Assembly (NCBI GenBank): GCA_950097015.1
Contig: CATNEN010000008.1
Location: 4,587,650-4,651,649, forward strand
DNA: 64,000 bases
Origin: Macrostomum hystrix
Taxonomy: Eukaryota; Platyhelminthes; Macrostomidae
Reading direction: 5' to 3'
Part shown: piece after piece, positions 55,541-64,000 of the stretch
Numbering within the stretch: position 1 is the stretch's first letter
Layout of the letters: each line of letters starts with the position of its first letter
Position numbers and translations under genes: made by a program
The notes under the pieces: model-generated
Database searches by the model: none
Seen by the model: only the letters and a program-made list of their open reading frames with translations
Told to the model about the DNA's origin: nothing

Positions 55541-57905
55541 GCTGTTTATCTCTCTCCTGCTTATCTATCTCCTGTTTATCTCTCTCCTGTTTATCTCTCC
55601 TCTCCATTTTATCTCTCTCTCCTGTTTATCTCTCTTAACTGTTTATCTCTCTCCTGTTTATCTCTCTCCTGTTTATCTCTCTACTGTTTATCTCTCTCCT
55701 GTTTATCTCTCTCTCCTGTTTATCTCTCTACTGTTTATCTCTCTCCTGTTTATCTCTCTCTCCTGTTTATCTCTCTACTGTTTATCTCTCTCCTGTTTAT
55801 CTCTCTCTTGTTTATTCTCCCTCTCCTGTTTATCTCTCTCTTGTTTATCTCCCTCTCCTGTTTATATCTCTACTGTTTATATTCTCTACTGTTTATCTTT
55901 CTCTCCTGTTTATCTCTCTCCAGTTTATCACTCTCTCCTGTTTATCTCTCTCTACTGTTTATATTCTCTCTACTGTTTATCTCTCTCCTGTTTATCTTTT
56001 TCTCCTGTGTATCTCTCTCTACTGTTTATCTCTCTCTCCTGTTTATCTATCTCCTGTTTATCCCTCTCCCTTTTTATTTCTCTCTACTGTTTATCTCTCT
56101 CTACTGTTTATCTTTCTCTACTGTATATCTCTCTCTACTGTTTATTTCTCTCTACTGTTTATCTCTCTCTACTGTTTATCTTTCTCTACTGTATATCTCT
56201 CTCTACTGTTTATTTCTCTCGTCCTGTTTATCTCTCTCTACTGTTTATCTTTCTCTACTGTATATCTCTCTCTACTGTTTATTTCTCTCTACTGTTTATC
56301 TCTCTCTACTGTTTATCTCTCTCCTGTTTATCTCTCTCCTGTTTATCTCTCTCTACTGTTTATCTCTCTCTACTGTTTATCTCTCTCCTGTTTATCTCTC
56401 TTCTGTTTATCTCTCTCTTCTGTTTATCTCTCTCTACTGTTTATCTCTCTCCTGTTTATCTCTCTCCTGTTTATCTCTCTCTTCTGTTTATCTCTCTCTA
56501 CTGTTTATCTCTCTCCTGTTTCTCTCTCTCCTGTTTATCTCTCTCTTCTGTTTATCTCTCTCTACTGTTTATCTCTCTCTACTGTTTATCTCTCTCCTGT
56601 TTATCTCTCTCTCCTGTTTATCTCTCTCTACTGTTTATCTCTCTCCTGTTTATCTCTCTCCTGTTTATCTCTCTCTACTGTTTATCTCTCTCCTGTTTAT
56701 CTCTCTCCTGTTTATCTCTCTCTACAGTTTATCTCTCTCTACTGTTTATCTCTCTCTACAGTTTATCTCTCTCCTGTTTATCTCTCTCTACAGTTTATCT
56801 CTCTCTACTGTTTATCTCTCTCTACAGTTTATCTCTCTCCTGTTTATCTCTCTCTACTGTTTATCTCTCTCCTGTTTATCTCTTTCCTGTTTATCTCTCT
56901 CTACTGTTTATCTCTCTCCTGTTTATCTCTCTCTTGTTTATCTCCCTCTCCTGTTTATCTCTCTCTTGTTTATCTCCCTCTCCTGTTTATATCTCTACTG
57001 TTTATATTCTCTACTGTTTATCTTTCTCTCCTGTTTATCTCTCTCCAGTTTATCACTCTCTCCTGTTTATCTCTCTCTACTGTTTATATTCTCTCTACTG
57101 TTTATCTCTCTCCTGTTTATCTTTTTCTCCTGTGTATCTCTCTCTACTGTTTATCTCTCTCTCCTGTTTATCCTCTCCTTTTTATTTCTCTCTACTGTTT
57201 ATCTCTCTCTACTGTTTATCTTTCTCTACTGTATATCTCTCTCTACTGTTTATTTCTCTCTACTGTTTATCTCTCTCTACTGTTTATCTCTCTCCTGTTT
57301 ATCTTTTTCTCCTGTGTATCTCTCTCTACTGTTTATCTCTCTCTCCTGTTTATCTATCTCCTGTTTATCCCTCTCCCTTTTTATTTCTCTCTACTGTTTA
57401 TCTTTCTCTACTGTATATCCTCTCTCTACTGTTTATTTCTCTCTACTGTTTATCTCTCTCTACTGTTTATCTTTCTCTACTGTATATCTCTCTCTACTGT
57501 TTATTTCTCTCTACTGTTTATCTCTCTCTACTGTTTATCTTTCTCTACTGTATATCTCTCTCTACTGTTTATTCTCTCTACTGTTTATCTCTCTCTACTG
57601 TTTATCTTTCTCTACTGTATATCTCTCTCTACTGTTTATTTCTCTCTACTGTTTATCTCTCTCTACTGTTTATCTCTCTCCTGTTTATCTCTCTCCTGTT
57701 TATCTCTCTCTACTGTTTATCTCTCTCCTGTTTATCTCTCTCTACTGTTTATCTCTCTCCTGTTTATCTCTCTCCTGTTATCTCTCTCTACTGTTTATCT
57801 CTCTCCTGTTTATCTCTCTCTACTGTTTATCTCTCTACTGTTTATCTCTCTCTACTGTTTATCTTTCTCTACTGTATATATCTCTTAACTGTTTATCTCT
57901 CTCTC
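55541..57905. repeat. 16/18-bp pyrimidine-rich satellite
   Basis: About 140 units of CTGTTTATCTCTCTC(TC/TA). Nearly pure pyrimidine on the plus strand apart from the single G and A of each unit. A block with a characteristic variant order (TTGTTTATCTCCCTCTCCTG, then TATATTCTCTACTG) occurs at about 55835-56080 and again at 56930-57180, so a ~1.1-kb segment was duplicated. Long Leu/Ser/Tyr/Cys frames are artefacts. Confidence 0.95.
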
Positions 57906-58995
57906 CTATTCATCTCTCTACTCTTTAACTCTCTTCTTTTTGTCACCCATGCCCTATCTTTTCTCTCATTGTCAAACTGTTTGTTTTATATAAAAAAATC
58001 AAGAATGAAATCGCTTCACATGCTTTCAATTGCCACAGAAGAGATTGACCAGACTAGGCCCATTGATGAAGTGGCCAGAGAAGCTAATTTGAGCACAGAA
58101 TTAGCATAATGATGGTGTTCTGATTGGCAGGCTTCCCCTTAATCTCTCTTAGGGATTTATTGGGATTCTTCTGAGATGAAGAAGAGACCAAAGCGGAAGA
58201 AAATTCGCAAACAGAAATTGCTGTTGAAGGTTTTGTCCTCTGCACAGACTGCTACCTCAGTTTTCCTGGTATTCTTGAAGCAGACAATGACATTCAGACT
58301 CGTTGAAACTGAATTTAACAGTTCTGCCGTTGAAAAACAACGAAATAATGCTAAACTGATGGGTCACTAGGGTCAGAGGAGGGACTTCCATGGCCCAATT
58401 CTGCGATTAGAGAATTATAAGCAGAGAGAGAGAGAGTGAAAGAGGCGGCGGTGCGAGAGAAGACGGGGGAGGCGGTAAGAGGAGCGCGAAAAGGATGAAT
58501 CAATGCGTCCCAGTTTGGGATAAATTCTGCCAGAAGTAAAGACAGCAGGAGATGAAGGTGGAGTTGCTCTGCCTGAAATCTGCCGAGTGGAAAGCTGAGG
58601 AGATTAAATCGATGCCGATCAGCGTCTGGGACAGCTGGCAATGGACGGTTGCCCACCCGTCTGCTCACTTCCGTTGGCCTTTTAAGGAATTTAAGCAGTT
58701 TCTGAGCACAGGATAGATAGATAGAGGCTGCCTGAGATTCTTGGAGGCTGCGAAGTGGAACTCAAATTAGCTTGGGATGAAGATTTTCTGTCCCAAGATT
58801 TGCTGTTTGCTGTCGATCGCTCAACAGGAGTCGGCGGCCGCCAGGGGTCGAAGTCCCTCATGGCGGGGTCATTTTGAGTTCATTTCTATAGTGTCAATTT
58901 TGTTTTACTATACTTGGAGACTTTTTAATGACAGTAGAAAACTAAAAATCTTAGATGTGTTATCGTCAGACTAAATCGCTTCTATCAATTTCAGA
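57906..58995. other. spacer with a possible small exon
   Basis: At about 58034-58109 (plus) an acceptor-like CCACAG precedes EEIDQTRPIDEVAREANLST ending in a TAA stop, which looks coding, but no partner exon is found. (GA)n at 58419-58436 and (GATA)n at 58714-58724. Other open frames lack features. Confidence 0.35.
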
Positions 58996-59935
58996 TGGAC
59001 TGTAATGTTAGTGGATGGCTGTAATGTTAGTGGATGGCTGTAATGTTAGTGGATGGACTGTAATGTTAGTGGATGGCTGTAATGTTAGTGGATGGCTGTA
59101 ATGTTAGTGGATGGCTTGTAATGTTAGTGGATGGCTGTAATGTTAGTGGATGGCTGTAATGTTAGTGGATGGGTTGTAATGTTAGTGGATGGCTGTAATG
59201 TTAGTGGATGGCTGTAATGTTAGTGGATGGGTTGTAATGTTAGTGGATGGCTGTAATGTTAGTGGATGGGCTGTAATGTTAGTGGATGGCTGTAATGTTA
59301 GTGGATGGCTGTAATGCTAGTGGATGGCTGTAATGTTAGTGGATGGCTGTAATGTTAGTGGATGGCTGTAATGTTAGTGGATGGCTGTAGTGTTAGTGGA
59401 TGGCTGTAATGTTAGTGGATGGCTGTAATGTTAGTGGATGAGTTGTAATGTTAGTGGATGGGTTGTAATGTTAGTGGATTTCTGTAATGTTAGTGGATGG
59501 GTTGTAATGTTAGTGGATTTCTGTAATGTTAGTGGATGGGTTGTAATGTTAGTGGATGGGTTGTAATGTTAGTGGATGGGCTGTAATGTTAGTGGATGGC
59601 CTGTAATGTTAGTGGATGGGTTGTAATGTTAGTGGATGGGTTGTAATGTTAGTGGATGGGTTGTAATGTTAGTGGATGGGTTGTAATGTTAGTGGATGGC
59701 TGTAATGTTAGTGGATAGGCTGTAATGTTAGTGGATGGGTTGTAATGTTAGTGGATGGCTGCAATGTTAGTGGATGGGTTTGTAATGTTAGTGGATTTCT
59801 GTAATGTTAGTGGATGGGCTGTAATGTTAGTGGATAGGCTGTAATGTTAGTGGATAGGCTGTAATGTTAGTGGAATGGGCTGTAATGTTAGTGGATGGGT
59901 TGTAATGTTAGTGGATTTCTGTAATGTTAGTTGAT
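58996..59935. repeat. 18-20-bp minisatellite (TGTAATGTTAGTGGATGG)n
   Basis: About 49 copies. Units differ in the spacer after GGATGG (C, GC, GT, AC or TTTC), giving lengths of 18-20 bp; ATGTTAGTGGAT itself is nearly invariant. Confidence 0.95.
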
Positions 59936-60917
59936 GGTTCTAATGCTATAGCAGGTGTGGCTGATGAAATTCAGTCAGTAGTCCTGCATAAAGGTTAAGC
60001 ATGTCCACTTGCAGTTAAAAATGCATTTGTTTATTGCTAAAAAACACTATACGCTAACAACTGGTCCTCTCGCTATAGAGCTATGGAGAATGCAAGTACA
60101 ATGACCACTGGCCAATAGAATACGATGCCATTCAGGATGTGCTTGTCCACAAATTTCTCTCTCTCTTGCCAATTTCATCTTTGAAAGCCTTCATCCAGCG
60201 TGAGGGTTCGGGGAGTTTTCTCCGTTCAGTTCTTCCTCAATCAGCCAGTTGGGCCCCAGATCTGTCGAGAATTCTTATAAGCTGAGGCAGAGCGATGTGA
60301 GCCCTGATAACCCAGGACGTGACCCAGCATCGGGAATCAGTTGCCTGCGTCTCTCTGAGCCAACAGAAGGGTCGCTGTCTTGAAATCTGGAGCAGGTCAG
60401 GGCAGACAGCACATCCACCTGGACGCCCTAGACCTACTTCGGAGAACGATGGATGACGAGGGAGCGGCCCTGATGTGACACCGGTTCACTGACGTCGCAA
60501 GTTCCTGTCCCCAAAGCAGCACTCTATTATACTCGGTCTCAATCTTGCCGGTCAGCTCAGCCATCAGTTCCGGGACATCAGTGCCAGCGATGTCAGTTCA
60601 TTGGACTTCCGCATCTGCAGCGGACGCCACCGTCTCCATTGGGCGACCGAGTCAACCTGTGCCTCAGAAAGTCCTGCAATAGCGGTGAGACCACTTTTTA
60701 CTGGGAAATTGAAACTGACGACGTTTTAATCGGCGTCAGCAAACCAAATTGCATCCATGCAGACGTCACATCACCATTTGCTGCTTTGAAACCATTTGCT
60801 GGTTGTGACGCCATTTGTTGATGCGACCATCGTTTGTTTGATATGCATGCTTTTAAACGTAGAAAGATGTTTTTTCTGGGCACTTGACTTAGCTGCAGGA
60901 GCTGCTAAGTCAATCCG
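59936..60917. other. unique sequence with coding-like minus-strand stretches
   Basis: On the minus strand around 60640-60480, METVASAADAEVQ is followed after a stop by ELMAELTGKIETEYNRVLLW; around 60230-60130 WMKAFKDEIGKREREICGQ. Composition looks coding, but splice sites and homology are not clear. They could be exons of an unrecognised minus-strand gene or remnants. Confidence 0.3.
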
Positions 60918-62410
60918 ATGGTTAATCCGAGGTTAATCCGAGAGGTTAATCCGAGAGGTTAATCCGAGAGGTTAATCCGAGAGGTTAATCCGAGAGGTTC
61001 CTCCGAGAGGTTAATCCGAGAGGTTAATCCGAGAGGTTAATCCGAGAGGTTCATCCGAGAGGTTAATCCGAGAGGTTAATCCCAGAGGTTCATCCGAGAG
61101 GTTAATCCGAGAGGTTAATCCGAGATGTTAATCCGAGAGGTTAATCCCAGAGGTTAATCCCAGAGGTTAATCCGAGAGGTTAATCCGAGAGGTTAATCCG
61201 AGAGGTTAATCCGAGAGGTTAATCCCAGAGGTTAATCCGAGAGGTTAATCCGAGAGGTTAATCCGAGAGGTTAATCCGAGAGGTTAATCCGAGAGGTTAA
61301 TCCGAGAGGTTAATCCGAGAGGTTAATCCGAGAGGTTAATCCGAGAGGTTAATCCAGAGGTTAATCCGAGAGGTTAATCCGAGAGGTTAATCCGAGAGGT
61401 TAATCCGAGAGGTTAATCCGAGAGGTTAATCCGAGAGGTTAATCCGAGAGGTTAATCCGAGAGGTTAATCCGAGAGGTTAATCCGAGAGGTTAATCCGAG
61501 AGGTTAATCCGAGAGGTTAATCCGAGAGGTTAATCCGAGAGGTTAATCCGAGAGGTTAATCCAGAGGTTAATCCGAAGAGGTTAATCCCAGAGGTTAATC
61601 CGAGAGGTTAATCGAGAGGTTAATCCGAGAGGTTAATCCGAGAGGTTAATCCGAGAGGTTAATCCCAGAGGTTAATCCCAGAGGTTAATTCCGAGAGGTT
61701 AATCCGAGAGGTTAATCCGAGAGGTTAATCCGAGAGGTTAATCGAGAGGTTAATCCGAGAGGTTAATCCCAGAGGTTAATCCGAGAGGTTTAATCCGAGA
61801 GGTTAATCCGAGAGGTTAATCCGAGAGGTTCATCCGAGAGGTTAAATCCGAGAGGTTAATCGAGAGGTTAATCCCAGAGGTTAATCCGAGAGGTTCATCC
61901 GAGAGGTTATAATCCGAGAGGTAATCCCAGAGGTTAATCCGAGAGGTTAATCCCAGAGGTAATCCGAGAGGTTAATCCGAGAGGTTCATCCGAGGAGGTT
62001 AATCCGAGAGGTTAATCCGAGAGGTTAATCCGAGAGGTTCATCCGAGAGGTTAATCCGAGAGGGTTAATCCGAGAGGTTAATCCGAGAGGTTCATCCGAT
62101 GAGGTTAATCCGAGAGGTTAATCCCAGAGGTTCATCCGAGAGGTTAATCCGAGAGGTTTAATCCGAGAGGTTAATCCGAGAGGTTAATCCAGAGGTTAAT
62201 CCAGAGGTTAATCCGAGAGGTTTAATCCGAGAGGTTAATCCGAGAGGTTAATCCGAGAGGTTAATCCCAGAGGTTAATCCGAGAGGTTAATCCGAGAGGT
62301 GTAATCCGAGAGGTTAATCCCAGAGGTTAATCCGAGAGGTTAATCCGAGAGGTTAATCCGAGAGGTTAATCCGAGAGGTTAATCCGAGAGGTTAATCCGA
62401 GAGGTTAATC
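60918..62410. repeat. 13-bp satellite (GTTAATCCGAGAG)n, ~114 copies
   Basis: Very regular at the left; towards the right (after 61560) single-base insertions and deletions increase (TTTAATCC, CAGAGGT, CGATGAGG). Variants CCCAGAGG and TTCATCC recur. Confidence 0.96.
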
Positions 62411-62763
62411 TTTGAATGTCTCGACGATGCTGACGTCGGACGGCTTTGTAGTTTAGTTAATCATAATTGTGTCGCGCCAATTTTGATCTATAAGGTTGAC
62501 TTTCACGAAAATCAGTCCATCGGTTTGGGAGCTGTCGCGAAGTAGGCATGTGGGTGGGCAGTTAAAGGACAAAGATTTCCTTTTCAGAGTGAATTTGATA
62601 GCTAGGTAATTTGAATAATAGGCTAGTTAATTTGAGACGAGAATATCATTCGGCAGCAAAAAAGTGCACTTGAGAAAAGGACGTGACGGATTCAAATTGG
62701 CCGCAGTCGAATAAACTTTCTTCTTTAGAACGCGCTCGTTTCAGTCCAATTTTTATTGATTGA
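62411..62763. other. unique spacer
   Basis: TGACGTCGGACGGCTTTG near 62430 matches CTGACGTCGGACGGCTTTG near 22950 in Ig gene B intron 3, with related flanks (AGTTAATCATAATTG against AGTTCATCGTAAATG), so this is a dispersed low-copy repeat. No gene. Confidence 0.5.
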
Positions 62764-62765
62764 TT

Positions 62766-63046
62766 TGCTCCCGGGACTGGGGAATCCCGGGACTGGGGAA
62801 TCCCGGGACTGGGGAATCCCGGGACTGGGGAATCCCGGGACTGGGGAATCCCGGGACTGGGGAATCCCGGGACTGGGGAATCCCGGGACTGGGGAATCCC
62901 GGGACTGGGGAATCCCGGGACTGGGGAATCCCGGACTGGGGAATCCCGGGACTGGGGAATCCCGGGACTGGGGAATCCCGGGACTGGGGAATCCCGGGAC
63001 TGGGGAATCCCGGGACTGGGGAATCCCGGGACTGGGGAATCCCGGG
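62766..63046. repeat. 16-bp repeat (CCGGGACTGGGGAATC)n, ~17 copies
   Basis: Perfect 16-bp copies except one with CCGGACT. Each unit contains GGGGAATCCC and TCCCGGGA. The plus strand has GGG-ACT-GGGG-AATCCC-GGG-ACT-GGGG, which fits the G-quadruplex rule of four G-runs with loops of at most seven. Confidence 0.96.
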
Positions 63047-63269
63047 CGGAGCGGGTTGCGATTCTGCCGATTGGATTAGCAGCAATGAGTGTGCGTCACC
63101 TCCTGGCACTTAATGCGAAGGAGAAAAACGATAAGTGAGCGCCAACTAAGGCTGGGGCGTTTCAGCTCGAAGCACCGATACTAGTATCTGGCCAGTCAGG
63201 TCAGGGCAGGAGTGTGACCCTAGTCCTCGCGAATCATTTAACATAAAACTCTATCTTCACCAATGTCCG
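63047..63269. other. unique spacer
   Basis: Nothing recognised. Confidence 0.4.
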
Positions 63270-63395
63270 ATTCTAAAGTCTTGTACTAGGACTTGCTGTT
63301 CAGTCCATGGACTGTGGGTGCAGCAAATTCACAAAAATCTATTCCCTTGGGCTCAGATTCGAACTTCAGACCTCTTAATTAACCCGCATGAGTGC
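63270..63395 (-). mobile_element. tRNA-derived SINE, copy 2
   Basis: Minus strand: GGTCTGAAGTTCGAATCTGA (B box), and 40 bp further CCACAGTCCATGGACTGAAC, matching the body of the copy at 25.5 kb. The A-box part is degraded. Confidence 0.6.
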
Positions 63396-63683
63396 AAGGA
63401 TTCAATTGAAAATATTATTTACATCTATTTCGCTAGAAGGTCGAAGCGAAAAAAAGGTCCAATCAAGAAGTTAGTAAAAGTTACCCACTCTACTATAAGT
63501 AGGCTAGTTGCAACATCAAGCGCGAAAGTCAAAGCGAAAACGCGAGATAAAATCAGAAAGAAAATTAACAAAAAGGGGAGCGGATAGAACGTACTAGAAT
63601 CGATTTGCTGGTCTCCGACCTCGCAGATTAATTAGTGGCAGCAAGGAAAGAGAAAGTAGGAAGAGAGAGAGCCGTTCCCACAC

Positions 63684-63739
63684 CAGCCAATGAGATCCGA
63701 AATCACATTGGCAAAGGCGGCCACTCCCAAAGCCAGATT
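63684..63739 (-). CDS. possible exon of a TMEM65-like membrane protein
   Basis: A 56-nt stretch flanked by TTCGTAG (acceptor) and GTGTGG (donor) encodes LALGVAAFANVISDLIG, similar in pattern to the AAALGNxVSDxAG membrane helix of TMEM65 (mitochondrial inner membrane / intercalated disc protein). No second exon is found before the window ends. Low confidence. Confidence 0.3.
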
Positions 63740-64000
63740 CTACGAAGGTTCTGTAATGCGAGAAGTGGAGCTCGGAACAGACCGAGTTTGATCTCCGGAG
63801 TTTAGGCAGACAGCCAGACAGCAGGTTACGCTACAAGCTGTTAGCATAGCCTGAATTAATTCATTGCAGACTACAGCATCGCGAACTGTCAGTCTGGCTT
63901 TGCCGAGCCAGTCAATCTGAGCCTTCAGTCGAGGCCATCCGGTCGGCTTTCTCGTTCCCGCACGCTGGATAGCTACGGATTTGAGCTGCAACAGCAGACG
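63740..64000. other. window end
   Basis: An 83-codon minus-strand open frame (63991-63740) has no recognised domain. If the TMEM65-like exon is real, upstream exons would lie beyond 64000. Confidence 0.35.

Noticed and set aside
55500-58109. 869-codon Leu/Ser/Tyr/Cys-rich frame resembling a multi-pass membrane protein
   Set aside because: Translation of a pyrimidine-rich repeat; hydrophobicity is a by-product of T-rich codons.

Overview
This window looks like nuclear DNA from an invertebrate animal. Genes are split by GT-AG introns in consistent phases, exons are GC-rich in AT-rich surroundings, and the set includes a MANF/CDNF neurotrophic factor, a caspase, a CXXC zinc-finger protein, a RhoGAP, immunoglobulin-fold surface proteins and an ATP:guanidino phosphagen kinase. 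A free-living flatworm or another lophotrochozoan would fit, but the sequence alone does not settle the lineage. By rough addition of array lengths, about 28 kb of the 64 kb is tandem repeat, in more than 20 arrays with different units of 3 to 59 bp.

Layout. 0.2-1.2 kb: two minisatellites. 1.27-4.32 kb: a (CAG)n tract followed by a decayed, internally deleted non-LTR retrotransposon (endonuclease, rest of the reverse transcriptase, RNase H, Cys/His tail). 4.6-13.9 kb: minus-strand RhoGAP gene of TAGAP/ARHGAP20 type, whose two visible introns are filled with tandem arrays. 16.4-25.3 kb: two plus-strand tandem paralogues encoding secreted or surface proteins with two Ig-like folds; the second can be assembled completely (344 aa). 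25.5 kb: a tRNA-derived SINE. 26.4-34.2 kb: a 59-bp satellite interleaved with ~580-bp cores, including a near-perfect 2.6-kb tandem duplication. 35.7-37.6 kb: complete MANF gene, minus strand (178 aa, ending KDEL). 38.5-39.7 kb: intronless CXXC protein, minus strand, with one apparent frameshift. 41.7-43.3 kb: complete phosphagen kinase, plus strand (371 aa). 44.0-46.2 kb: 12-bp satellite. 46.2-51.5 kb: minus-strand caspase exons and, upstream in compatible splice phase, ankyrin-repeat exons; I read these as one ankyrin-caspase gene. 47.9-49.3 kb: 10-bp satellite in its intron. 51.7-63.0 kb: mostly further arrays. The end holds another SINE copy and a possible TMEM65-like exon.

The genes are unrelated housekeeping, signalling and surface genes and do not form a pathway. 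The points most worth following are the ankyrin-caspase architecture, a phosphagen kinase with a changed active-site motif (NEGDH instead of NEEDH), the Ig-gene pair in which each of four introns of one copy carries its own private array, a retrotransposon lying between CAG-type repeats, and a 16-bp array in which every unit carries a perfect NF-kB-type decamer. All exon models are manual, from splice-site phase and family resemblance, without database searches or transcripts.
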